From an uncultured Bacteroidales bacterium (GTDB lineage Bacteria > Bacteroidota > Bacteroidia > Bacteroidales > Paludibacteraceae), in contig CAMJDT010000031.1 in NCBI GenBank assembly GCA_946404495.1, forward strand, positions 1-33,608: 33,608 bases of DNA, read 5' to 3'. Positions 26,891 to 33,608 of the stretch are shown in pieces. Made by a program: the position numbers and the translations under genes. Below the pieces are notes generated by a model that worked only from the letters and a program-made list of their open reading frames with translations, had not been told where the DNA came from and ran no database searches. Position 1 is the stretch's first letter. Each line of letters starts with the position of its first letter.

Positions 26891-27211
26891 TTAGGCCAGA
26901 CGAATCTCTTTTACGATTACGTTGGTCAGGTCCTGACGATGGCCGTTCAGCTTCTTGTAACCTTTGCGACGTTTCTTGTGGAAAACAAGAACCTTCTCGC
27001 CGCGGCACTCGTTATCGAGCACTTCGCATACGACTTTCGCACCTGCTACATAGGGAGCACCTACTGTCATCTTGCCGTCGTTGTCTACGAACAGCACTTT
27101 CTCAAATTCAACCTCCGCACCTTTCTCAAGGCCGTTCATACGGTTGATAAACAATTTCTTGCCGGCCTCTACTTTCATCTGCTGGCCGAGCATGTCAACG
27201 ATTGCGTACAT
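26891..27211 (-). CDS. rplU: 50S ribosomal protein L21
   Basis: L21 is a large-subunit protein that binds 23S rRNA domain VI. The 106-residue protein starts [19 protein letters not shown] and contains [35 protein letters not shown], the basic [20 protein letters not shown] and the C-terminal TNVIVKEI, all typical. It follows a promoter by about 115 bases of structured leader. Confidence 0.98.
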   Translation of the reverse strand: MYAIVDMLGQQMKVEAGKKLFINRMNGLEKGAEVEFEKVLFVDNDGKMTVGAPYVAGAKVVCEVLDNECRGEKVLVFHKKRRKGYKKLNGHRQDLTNVIVKEIRLA

Positions 27212-27327
27212 TTCACAATGTTTTTTATAGTTAGGCGGTGAGGCGGCCTGAGACCTGTGCGCTGCTGTCGGGTTTTACCCCGGACTCATGCGCTGCTCGG
27301 CACTTATTGGAGCCTATTCCGCAAAAA
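27212..27327 (-). promoter_or_regulatory. Structured 5' leader of rplU-rpmA
   Basis: The promoter position implies an untranslated leader of about 115 bases, GC-rich in an otherwise AT-rich gap. Plus-strand segments GTCGGGT (27267-27273) and ACCC..GAC (27277-27285) form a hairpin with a small bulge, and GTGC/GCAC and GGCC-type arms may extend it. Ribosomal protein leaders often control their own operons, but I cannot match a named family. Confidence 0.35.
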
Positions 27328-27333
27328 AGCGTG

Positions 27334-27364
27334 CAAAATTACTACATTTTTTTGATATGACCAA
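27334..27364 (-). promoter_or_regulatory. Bacteroidota-type promoter of rplU-rpmA
   Basis: On the minus strand TTG (27364-27362) and TAATTTTG (27341-27334) are separated by 20 bases. Transcription is expected near 27327. Confidence 0.82.
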
Positions 27365-27393
27365 ATATTTTCGTAACTTTTTTTGTTTTTTTG

Positions 27394-28599
27394 TTACTTG
27401 ATGCCCATTTTTTTCTTCAAATCACTCGGAATGGCATCTTTATGTACCAAAATATCGTTCGTTTTGTACATCATAAACGCACGCGAGATATACCATATAC
27501 CCTTGTACGTGCTCTTCTGGGTTCCCCACGAGTTTTTGATCATATAGTAGGCCTTGCCGTTTTGATCTACGGCGCGACCGAAGATCTGCATCCCGTGGTC
27601 ATCACTGGTCTCCCAGCTGTCGAAGGCCTTCTGACGCATCTCCTGCGTGATCTCCATCTCGGGCAAGGGACGCTTGGTCAGCTCCTCTTTCTTGCCGCTC
27701 TCGCTTAGGCCTACCCAGTGCGCCATGTCGCTGCCGGTCAAATCGGCTCCGTTGTCGGCATCCGGCACTACGCCTATTCCCTTTCTCGTAAATCCTATCT
27801 CGCTCACGTCGGCTCCCCAAGCCAGGGTGTAACCCTTCTCGATGGCGTTGTCGATGATGCGCATCATATCCTCCATCGGGATATTGTACATCTGATCCAT
27901 GCGCCAGTTGTCGGGCACCTCCAGCGCAAACGTCGTCCAGAACGGATGATGCGTGTACGAGGTGATGCTCACGTAGTCATCGGGGTTCAGCTTCAGGGCC
28001 TTCACCCACTCCTGCGGGGTGTATTGCTTGCCTTCGTACTGGAATTGCGTCGGGCACTCGCCGAGGTAGGTGTTATATACGGCCTGCAGTCCCTCTTTCC
28101 ACACGGGCGAGATCCTTTTCATGTTCTTCAGCGCCTTGATATATCCGCCGGCTACGGCGTCCAGTTCGCTGTGTACCGGCAGCGTGTCATTAGGCCAGAG
28201 TCCGTACCGGATACCCGGCATCGCCTCTTGCGGCACCAGTCCGTAGTTCTTCAGGCAGTAGATCACGTCGTACGCCGATCCGCCGGGCGCAAACGCTACG
28301 TCGCCGTACATCCTCAGGCAGTACTCCGCGCGGTCCATCATCGTCTTGTTCACTACGTACATCTCCGAGAAATCCACTTCCTTACCCTTGTTCATTCGCA
28401 TCACCTCGCTCTCCAGGAATCCCAGCGCCGAGAATGCCCAGCAGGTACTGCTCCTGTGCTGGTTCTTGACCGGCGTAATGGCTACGCTGTCCACGGTCGT
28501 GAACTGAAATCCTTCTTCTACGGAGTCCTTCTTCGCCTCCTCTTGTGCCATCATCGGCAACGTCACGGCACACAGTGCCAATACAATCAGTTTCTTCAT
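27394..28599 (-). CDS. Secreted C1-family cysteine peptidase (PepC / bleomycin hydrolase-like)
   Basis: This 401-residue protein has a signal peptide (MKKLIVLALCAVTLPMMAQ). The catalytic triad of the PepC/bleomycin hydrolase family is present: Cys53 in QHRSSTCWAFSALGF, His335 in DDHGMQIFG and Asn356 in IKNSWGT. The oxyanion Gln is Q47. Cytoplasmic PepC enzymes are aminopeptidases forming hexamers; the signal peptide here points to a periplasmic form, common in Bacteroidales. The C-terminus ends in SDLKKKMGIK. It follows a lipoprotein gene by 36 bases of repeat DNA and is probably cotranscribed with it. Confidence 0.9.
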   Translation of the reverse strand: MKKLIVLALCAVTLPMMAQEEAKKDSVEEGFQFTTVDSVAITPVKNQHRSSTCWAFSALGFLESEVMRMNKGKEVDFSEMYVVNKTMMDRAEYCLRMYGDVAFAPGGSAYDVIYCLKNYGLVPQEAMPGIRYGLWPNDTLPVHSELDAVAGGYIKALKNMKRISPVWKEGLQAVYNTYLGECPTQFQYEGKQYTPQEWVKALKLNPDDYVSITSYTHHPFWTTFALEVPDNWRMDQMYNIPMEDMMRIIDNAIEKGYTLAWGADVSEIGFTRKGIGVVPDADNGADLTGSDMAHWVGLSESGKKEELTKRPLPEMEITQEMRQKAFDSWETSDDHGMQIFGRAVDQNGKAYYMIKNSWGTQKSTYKGIWYISRAFMMYKTNDILVHKDAIPSDLKKKMGIK

Positions 28600-28609
28600 G
28601 ATATAATTT

Positions 28610-28644
28610 ACTTTTTACCTTTCACTTTTCACCTTTCACCTTTC
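28610..28644. repeat. 7-bp tandem repeat (acctttc / acttttc) at a gene junction
   Basis: Five units (acttttt, acctttc, acttttc, acctttc, acctttc) span the last codons of the lipoprotein gene and reach toward the peptidase ATG. On the coding strand this is a purine-rich GAAAGGT array. Confidence 0.9.
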
Positions 28645-29766
28645 AACTATGACCAGATAGTACGCCTCCGCGGGATTCATCATCCCTACGCTGGGGGTGT
28701 AGAGGTATACGGCGATGCGTTTCGTGGAGCCGGCATAGTAGTGCTGAAACTCCTTCTGCTGCGAGATGCTCTCCCAGATATGGCGCATCTCCTGCTCGTT
28801 GTAATCCGTTGTTGCCTCGCCCGCCTCGTTGAGTTGCACGATGCGTTCCTGACCCGGGTAGGGGAGTCCTTCGCTCTCAGGCTGTCCCGCACGGAAAGCC
28901 TCCGGGAAGGCTAACTGACCGCAGCCGTTCCAGACGATCGTGCCCTCCGCGAGCAGGTTGTTCGTTGTGCGATAGTAGAGACGGATGCTGCCGAAATCGC
29001 TCGGAGAGTCATATTGTGCTACGATCGGTATATCCGTTCCCGTCTCTTCTTTGCCCGTCACGTTCAGCGCGTAGAACCCCTTGTAGCCAAAGGTGAGATA
29101 GTCCACCTTCGAGATCAGGATATCCTTGCCGAGATCCGCCTCTTTGAGGTCGCTCTCCGTGAAATCGTCGGAGGGCAATCCGGCGCGCTGGTTGATGACC
29201 TGCATATAGATGCCGTCCAGGTAGGCAGCCAGGTCGATCGAGTACTGATTGGCGTACTTGTCGTTGCCGCCGAAGCTGGCCGACATATCCTCTGTCTCCT
29301 CCATCTCCTTCAGCGCCGCGAGCATATCCTCCGGCGTGCCGTAGGATTGATGGCCTTCGCCCAAACCCGTGCTGAGCCGGTACGACTCGCGCAGCATAGC
29401 GGTGTAGGCGGACGACTGACGATACTGCGTCATCCATTGTGTGTAGAGCATCTTCAGTACGCTCATCTCCGTGCTCTGGACGCTCATGCTTACGTTGCCC
29501 GTAGCATATACGGTGATCTCCTTCTCTATGTTATCCTCGGTCTTGGTGTAGTGCTGCGCGTCGGTTGCTGCGTAGCCTTGTTCTGCCAGGAGTGCAGCCG
29601 CTTCGTCGGAGGTCAGACCGATGCAGGCTTTTACGAGCAGGAAGTCGTTCGTCGGAGCTTCTTTCACTTCTTGGTCTTGCTCAATAGGGCATTTCACGAG
29701 CCCGTTGTCGCTGCAGGCAGCAATCAGCATCGCTACCGCCAACAGCATCACATGATAGTACTTCAT
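28636..29766 (-). CDS. Lipoprotein of unknown function
   Basis: This 376-residue protein begins with a lipoprotein signal ending in LIAAC (Cys18), so it is lipid-anchored in the envelope. I do not recognise a domain. The N-terminal third (TNDFLLVKACIGLTSDEAAAL, LLAEQGYAATDAQH) is helical; the later part (about 215-376) is beta-rich with DIPIVAQYDSPSDFGSIRLYY and STKRIAVYLYTPSVG. It has a strong promoter at 29816-29846 and lies directly upstream of a secreted cysteine peptidase. It might be a partner or inhibitor of that peptidase, an inference from order only. Confidence 0.78.
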   Translation of the reverse strand: MKYYHVMLLAVAMLIAACSDNGLVKCPIEQDQEVKEAPTNDFLLVKACIGLTSDEAAALLAEQGYAATDAQHYTKTEDNIEKEITVYATGNVSMSVQSTEMSVLKMLYTQWMTQYRQSSAYTAMLRESYRLSTGLGEGHQSYGTPEDMLAALKEMEETEDMSASFGGNDKYANQYSIDLAAYLDGIYMQVINQRAGLPSDDFTESDLKEADLGKDILISKVDYLTFGYKGFYALNVTGKEETGTDIPIVAQYDSPSDFGSIRLYYRTTNNLLAEGTIVWNGCGQLAFPEAFRAGQPESEGLPYPGQERIVQLNEAGEATTDYNEQEMRHIWESISQQKEFQHYYAGSTKRIAVYLYTPSVGMMNPAEAYYLVIVER

Positions 29767-29815
29767 AATCTTGGTTGTTTTAGTTTAACATATCGGTTTA
29801 TTTCATTTGAGCCTG

Positions 29816-29846
29816 CAAAGGTACGACTTTTTTTTGATATATGCAA
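29816..29846 (-). promoter_or_regulatory. Bacteroidota-type promoter of the lipoprotein-peptidase operon
   Basis: On the minus strand TTG (29846-29844) and TACCTTTG (29823-29816) are 20 bases apart; transcription is expected near 29809, about 43 bases before the ATG. Confidence 0.82.
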
Positions 29847-29920
29847 ATAAAAATGCAGATTTTTTATCAAACTTGCAAATTTCTATAGGCTTATAGTGTC
29901 CAAGAAATGGGGGACATAGC

Positions 29921-30190
29921 ATTGATCGTGACATAGCGCGGTTATATGGAGTAGAGACAAAACGTCTCAATCAACAAGTGCAACGTAACCTCGAACGTTT
30001 CCCTGGGGACTTTATGTTCCAATTGAACAAAGAAGAGGCAGAATCTTTGAGGTCACAATTTGCAACCTCAAACGATATTTCAAGGTCACAATTTGCAACC
30101 TTGAACGATGATCCTGATAACTTGAAGTCGCAAATTGCGGCCATAGAAAATGAGGGTGATGGGCTTTCTTTTTCGCGAAGCGAGAGATAA
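29921..30190 (+). pseudogene. Truncated ORF6N-domain gene remnant
   Basis: The plus-strand frame starting at 29921 reads IDRDIARLYGVETKRLNQQV followed by QRNLERFPGDFMFQL and NKEEAESLRSQFATS. This matches the ORF6N domain of phage-derived and Bacteroidota DNA-binding proteins. There is no start codon upstream: a TAG is met nine codons before the homology. The family's downstream part (the YAFTEQGVAML region) is absent. After the core, three related segments follow (LRSQFATS, SRSQFATL, LKSQIAAI), then a stop at 30188-30190. An ATG at 29978 could give a 70-residue peptide, but expression is doubtful. It marks the boundary between the core region and the accessory operon. Confidence 0.75.
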
Positions 30191-30238
30191 AAATGAAGAT
30201 ACAAAGATGTGTGAAAGTGTGATGGAGTGAAAGAGGGA

Positions 30239-30269
30239 TAAAAAAACGCGGCACTTGTGGTGTCGCGTT
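30239..30269 (-). terminator. Rho-independent terminator of the methyltransferase-nuclease operon
   Basis: On the minus strand AACGCGACAC pairs with GTGCCGCGTT (one wobble) around a five-base loop and ends in seven T residues. It lies about 100 bases after the last gene. The rest of 30191-30369 shows one weaker hairpin and no gene. Confidence 0.88.
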
Positions 30270-30315
30270 AGAAGTTAACCTGTTAGGGGATGTTGTTCCT
30301 TTTTTGGGTTAATAG

Positions 30316-30342
30316 AAATAAAAAGGGCGAGACTTGCGTCCC
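30316..30342 (-). terminator. Possible second, weaker terminator after the GIY-YIG gene
   Basis: GGGCG (30325-30329) can pair with CG.CCC (30337-30342) with one bulged base, and on the minus strand it is followed by a TTTTTATTT tract. The stem is short. Confidence 0.4.
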
Positions 30343-30369
30343 ACCCCCCTGAATAAGCACACGATATAT

Positions 30370-31017
30370 TTAACTCTCACTTCCCTCAATCGGATATGTC
30401 TCGTCGTATATATCCGACAGAAGTATACCAGTTTCTTTCACAATCCAATGTGGTGTAGGCTGAACATATTTTGCGCTGCCGCCAAGCAACTGGGCTGTCA
30501 ATGGAGAAAGTGATGTGGGCTCTCCATTGAATGTAACATGTCGATTGTCGCGGATGGAACATGTATATGTATCATCGTGTTTATATATAAGAATATCGCC
30601 CTCACGAAGCCCCATCTCGTAGAAATCCAGCGGTGGACGTTTGGTACGGGCTTTCTCCTGAGCCGCTTTGTCTTCGGGTGTCAAATCATTCTCAATCTCT
30701 TGTGTTACTTCTGTGGTTACATCTTCATGCTGGAAAAGTTCAAGAATGGCTATCGCCTGTTCTGGCGCAATCTTGAAGAACTCGCGCGTGGCATTTATTC
30801 GCTGTGGTGCAAATGCAGTATGTAGTGCCTTTTCAATCTTTCCACATTCTGATTTTTTTACATTGCAGGCGTACTTACATTCAAATGGAAGTGGCACACC
30901 GGTGGTATATAACTCTTTCATCCGTGCGTCTATATCCTTACGCTCGGTCATTCCAATCTTCACAATGCCCGGCATACACGGGTTGGTCAGTACATAAACG
31001 ATTCCTTGCTCTTTCAT
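30370..31017 (-). CDS. GIY-YIG (T5orf172-type) nuclease with RAMA-like C-terminal module
   Basis: This protein has 215 residues. Positions 6-90 are a GIY-YIG fold of the T5orf172 type: IVYVLTNP (7-13), GIVKIGMTERKD (17-28), an Arg in ARMKELYTTG (about 32), the Glu of KIEKALHTAF (about 62) and REFFKI. A charged linker (about 95-127) leads to a module at about 128-208 (RPPLDFYEMGLREGDILIY, HVTFNGEPTSLSPLTAQLLG, WIVKETGILLSDIYDETY) that resembles RAMA-type domains, predicted to recognise modified DNA in restriction proteins. It lies 10 bases after the DUF262-HNH gene and ends the operon. The C-terminal call is from memory of the pattern and less certain than the N-terminal one. Confidence 0.8.
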   Translation of the reverse strand: MKEQGIVYVLTNPCMPGIVKIGMTERKDIDARMKELYTTGVPLPFECKYACNVKKSECGKIEKALHTAFAPQRINATREFFKIAPEQAIAILELFQHEDVTTEVTQEIENDLTPEDKAAQEKARTKRPPLDFYEMGLREGDILIYKHDDTYTCSIRDNRHVTFNGEPTSLSPLTAQLLGGSAKYVQPTPHWIVKETGILLSDIYDETYPIEGSES

Positions 31018-31027
31018 ATAGTAACTT

Positions 31028-32212
31028 TTATCTATTTCCTTTCGCTCTATTGTGTGTTTTGCATAACATTTGACAGTTGGATATGTCAGTGCTGCCGCCT
31101 TTGCTCCATGCGGTTACATGGTCGGCATCCATCTCTTCCATTTTCCAAATTCGACGACGATTGGCATCGTGACCTATGGCGCAATAAGGGCAGTTACTAA
31201 CATCTTCTGCTTTTGCTTGCGCAGTCTGAAGGTCATATACTTGCCTCATTATTTGTTTTGGGAAAAGACGTACATTCAATAGTTTTGTATCCAAACAGCC
31301 ACCAAGCACATATTCAAATACGCCACGACGATTACCCACGCATTCATCATTCATCAATTCCAGAACTTTTGCAGATAATTTGGTGTGGTCGTACGGATGA
31401 GTGTGGAAGCGCTCGTACAATTCGCCCCAGTTAAGCCCTTGCATTTCATCATAGACATCATCGAATTTGCTATCAACCCAATCTATAACCGTGTAGAAAT
31501 AGGTCTTTATCTCGGTGATGTTCTCATCGCAGCGGTGACTACTCATATAATTTTCCACATTACCCTTGCTCACCCATTCCAGAGCCGTAGCCAAGAACTG
31601 CTGACGATTTGCCGGACCTTTGACGTAACTCTCCCATTTCTGGATATTAGCATTGCCGGAATTGCTAAACTCTGCCTTGCACAGCGTCACAAACGGGCCG
31701 CTGAAGATGGCATTGAGTTCTTCCTGATGATTAAGCGGAATACCGGCGATATTGATTGTCTTGAACCATTCCTTGATCTCTTCTTCTGCATGGTCACCCT
31801 CTCCTTCACAGATATAGACAAGCAACTTGGTATTAAGGATTTTCCGCTGCAAGCCTTCGTCTAAGCCATCGAAGATTTGCTCCAAGCCGTTGATCTTTAC
31901 GGCAAATTTATTCTTTATGAACCGCCCCAACGAGGTGATACGTTGTTGCCCGTCCAGCACTTCCAACTCTGTCTGCGGCGATTTGAAATCTTTGTTGCGG
32001 TTAAAGTAGATAAGTCCGAGCGGATAACCCTTTAGTACGGATTCTATCACAGCCACATCGCGTTTCCCATCCGCATAAATATAGTTACGTTGGTACTCCG
32101 GCTGAATGGTTAACTGACCTGCCAAACCATAGAGACCCTTGCCTTCCAATTCGTTGTATTCAAAGCCGTCGCAGATCTGCTCAACGGTATAAGTCTTAAA
32201 CTCTGTTTTCAT
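31028..32212 (-). CDS. DUF262-HNH nuclease-like protein (GmrSD-related)
   Basis: This 394-residue protein has an N-terminal DUF262 domain (related to ParB/Srx and GmrS) with IQPEYQRNY at 36-44, VIESVLKGYPLGLIYF and the signature LDGQQRITSL with DGQQR at 87-91. The middle (about 150-335) is helical. The C-terminus is an HNH domain: CPYC at 341-344, DADHVTAWSKGG with D364 and H365, an Asn at about 379, and CKTHNRAKG with H387. DUF262 proteins hydrolyse nucleotides and control nucleases in Type IV GmrSD and related defence systems. Here the nuclease is HNH rather than the usual DUF1524 type. The ATG follows the methyltransferase stop by two bases. Confidence 0.88.
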   Translation of the reverse strand: MKTEFKTYTVEQICDGFEYNELEGKGLYGLAGQLTIQPEYQRNYIYADGKRDVAVIESVLKGYPLGLIYFNRNKDFKSPQTELEVLDGQQRITSLGRFIKNKFAVKINGLEQIFDGLDEGLQRKILNTKLLVYICEGEGDHAEEEIKEWFKTINIAGIPLNHQEELNAIFSGPFVTLCKAEFSNSGNANIQKWESYVKGPANRQQFLATALEWVSKGNVENYMSSHRCDENITEIKTYFYTVIDWVDSKFDDVYDEMQGLNWGELYERFHTHPYDHTKLSAKVLELMNDECVGNRRGVFEYVLGGCLDTKLLNVRLFPKQIMRQVYDLQTAQAKAEDVSNCPYCAIGHDANRRRIWKMEEMDADHVTAWSKGGSTDISNCQMLCKTHNRAKGNR

Positions 32213-32214
32213 GA

Positions 32215-33363
32215 TTATTGCTTTTTGCGGATTAGTAGTCTTTGATATACTTTTTCAAGTTGTCCATTTACAATTATTACTCCACTGGCATTTAAATCAT
32301 AAGTGCCCGGTTTCCCAAACTTCTTGAGATACGCATCCTTACACTCCTGAGAAGTGTATATCTTGGTTTTCAATGAATATAAATCTAAGTTTTCACACAT
32401 TCCAAGAATCTCGAATTGTTCAGGGCAATATTTATCGAGAAACGATGTCGGCACGCCCATTATTTCGTTATAATCGGATGGAATTGAATCCGTATATGGA
32501 ATTTCTATAGCATTATAGTTCTCATATTTAAGAAACTCCTTACGTTCACGTATCTCCTTATGTTTGCTATGCTTAAAAATATCTGCCATCGTCATTAACT
32601 TAAGAGGTTGATGACGACGACCATGATCGATATTAGTAAGCCAGCAGCAATTACGAAACTTTACAAGACCTGTTTCTGCATCATAAACGCCATCTGCGTA
32701 TTCTCTTTCTTCTACAATTCGGAAATAGGCATTGCCATTATTAAATCCATTGCCAAGCCAAACTTTATTATCCTTAATAAGAGGGAAAATCTCTTTATAG
32801 GTAATAGCGTTCATATTTCCTATTATAATGAACTGCTTACTGGCTTCCATAATCCATGCTACAAACTCTCGGAATAGGCTGAACGGCGGATTAGTAACGA
32901 TTATATCTGCCTCGTCGCGTAATTGGCATATTTCTTTACTGCGGAAATCTCCATCGCCCTCTAAATAATGCCATTGCAAGTCTTCTATATCAATCCGACC
33001 ACTATTATTAGAATCATGGTCAAGAACGAAAATCTTGCCATGTGTGCGTGTTTTGTCTTGGTCGAATAACGGACTTTCAGTTTCAAACAAAGTAGGCATA
33101 TAACCCTCTTTGAATTTCTTTGATTCGGGCGCAAAACTGGTGGAGATTAGTTTCTTTAATCCCAATAGTTCAAAATACTGGGCGAAGAATTTGGTGAAGT
33201 TACTCCATTCGGGATCATCACAAGGCAGGAGTACCGTCTTGCCACGAAACACATTGGGGTCATAGTCCAGATAGGCGTTTATCTCCTTCTGAATATCGGG
33301 AAACTGGGTATAGAACTCATCGTTCTTTGCCGTCTTTGCATTTGCAAGATTTGTGTTTGCCAT
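32215..33363 (-). CDS. EcoRI-type adenine-specific DNA methyltransferase
   Basis: This is a DNA N6-adenine methyltransferase of the EcoRI methylase family (PF13651). From the ATG at 33363 it is 382 residues (MANTNLANAKTAKNDEFYTQ, the usual family start); an upstream ATG at 33396 would add 11 residues encoded by an inverted repeat and is less likely. The family block LLPCDDPEWSNFTKFF is at 45-60, KIFVLDHDSNNSG near 110-122 and the catalytic NPPF at 158-161. FIIIGNMNAITYKEIFPLIK follows. The usual EcoRI endonuclease partner is absent; DUF262-HNH and GIY-YIG genes take its place. Base composition is clearly more AT-rich than the core region, suggesting acquisition by transfer. Confidence 0.92.
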   Translation of the reverse strand: MANTNLANAKTAKNDEFYTQFPDIQKEINAYLDYDPNVFRGKTVLLPCDDPEWSNFTKFFAQYFELLGLKKLISTSFAPESKKFKEGYMPTLFETESPLFDQDKTRTHGKIFVLDHDSNNSGRIDIEDLQWHYLEGDGDFRSKEICQLRDEADIIVTNPPFSLFREFVAWIMEASKQFIIIGNMNAITYKEIFPLIKDNKVWLGNGFNNGNAYFRIVEEREYADGVYDAETGLVKFRNCCWLTNIDHGRRHQPLKLMTMADIFKHSKHKEIRERKEFLKYENYNAIEIPYTDSIPSDYNEIMGVPTSFLDKYCPEQFEILGMCENLDLYSLKTKIYTSQECKDAYLKKFGKPGTYDLNASGVIIVNGQLEKVYQRLLIRKKQ

Positions 33364-33364
33364 A

Positions 33365-33398
33365 GATTGATAGTTTGTTTTGTGCATAACTATCAATC
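33365..33398. promoter_or_regulatory. Perfect 10-bp inverted repeat at the methyltransferase start
   Basis: GATTGATAGT (33365-33374) and ACTATCAATC (33389-33398) are exact reverse complements separated by 14 bases. The repeat lies immediately upstream of the probable start codon (33363-33361). It could be an operator or an mRNA hairpin limiting initiation. No promoter matching the window consensus was found further upstream. Confidence 0.6.
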
Positions 33399-33430
33399 AC
33401 CAAACAGACAAAAAGTGTGAACAATTTATC

Positions 33431-33588
33431 CGTTCGCCAAGGTATGTAGGAAACCCGTTCCCGTGATAAATGCTCACACTTAATTGCATGAGCATTGCTA
33501 TTACCTATACGGGAAAGAGTATCCATACACGGACACCTTTACTTATTATTTCCGGTTCTTATGAAACTTCCTACATTTCTGGCGAACG
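33431..33588. repeat. Nested imperfect palindrome (158 bp) upstream of the methyltransferase operon
   Basis: Four nested arms pair in order: CGTTCGCCA 33431-33439 with 33580-33588; GTAGGAA 33446-33452 with 33568-33574; TTCCCGT 33458-33464 with 33509-33515; AATGCTCA 33469-33476 with 33489-33496. A 52-base unpaired stretch (33516-33567) lies on the right side. No convincing gene is seen. It could be a MITE-like element, a recombination site or a structured RNA. Confidence 0.6.
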
Positions 33589-33608
33589 ATGAAATAATAG
33601 TAATGCTA

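Noticed and set aside
27370..27400. Terminator after the peptidase gene (GTAAC / GTTAC with a long A-rich loop)
   Set aside because: The stem has only five pairs with a loop of about 15 bases and no proper T-run in the right place; too weak to call.
29978..30190. Intact small DNA-binding gene
   Set aside because: The ORF6N homology begins upstream of this ATG and the domain is cut at both ends, so a remnant is the better reading.
33317..33526. Small minus-strand open frame of 69 codons upstream of the methyltransferase
   Set aside because: It overlaps the methyltransferase start and the inverted repeats in another frame, has no recognisable domain and no start context.
33431..33588. Integron attC site
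   Set aside because: attC sites begin with RYYYAAC and end with GTTRRRY. The outer arms here are oriented the other way (GTTCGCC to GGCGAAC), and no integrase or cassette array is visible.

Overview
The window looks like a chromosome segment of a Bacteroidales bacterium (Bacteroidota), probably a gut or rumen-type lineage. Four kinds of evidence agree. Seven promoters fit the Bacteroidota TTG / TAnnTTTG pattern. Two secreted CotH-like proteins end in T9SS-type sorting tails. There is a neighbouring DUF6452-like / DUF6048-like lipoprotein and outer-membrane-type pair. The lineage-typical pyrophosphate-dependent phosphofructokinase, DUF3667 and secreted PepC-like protease are also present. Nearly all protein genes are on the minus strand and three tRNAs are on the plus strand.

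Region 1 (1-12909, minus strand, transcribed right to left) is a surface-polysaccharide operon that runs into ftsY. Its order is a Wzy-like polymerase, a WbsX-type glycosyltransferase, a CotH-like protein, wecB, a second CotH-like protein, a GT4-like and a GT2 glycosyltransferase, a sugar epimerase, a 725-residue fusion of a WecA/MraY-like phosphoglycosyl transferase with a DegT-type aminotransferase, a PglC/WcaJ-type sugar transferase, and ftsY cut by the window edge. Most junctions overlap or are a few bases wide. No Wzx flippase is seen.

Region 2 (12910-29860) is core housekeeping. It holds tRNA-Gln(CTG) and tRNA-Ser(GCT); the operon ispG, pfp, TPR protein, DUF3667 protein; tRNA-Lys(TTT); the operon of an unrecognised membrane protein, DUF6452-like, DUF6048-like, transketolase and leuS; serS; rplU-rpmA; and a secreted C1-type peptidase with a lipoprotein. 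Strong hairpin terminators separate several units, and one serS terminator is physically merged with the next promoter.

Region 3 (about 29880-33608) is accessory and visibly more AT-rich. It starts with a decayed ORF6N fragment, followed by a compact three-gene minus-strand operon: an EcoRI-type adenine methyltransferase, a DUF262-HNH protein and a GIY-YIG protein with a RAMA-like C-terminal module. It has its own terminator, a perfect 10-bp inverted repeat at the methyltransferase start, and a nested 158-bp palindromic structure upstream. This is the best candidate for an undescribed restriction or defence system.

A window-wide oddity is a set of short tandem repeats, mostly with a 7-bp period, in several unrelated sequence families. 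They sit at gene junctions next to start and stop codons, and one family lies inside the coding sequences of two unrelated genes, where it encodes the same peptide (TNDQRP). Two adjacent genes have TTG as their only plausible start codon, formed inside or at the edge of such an array.
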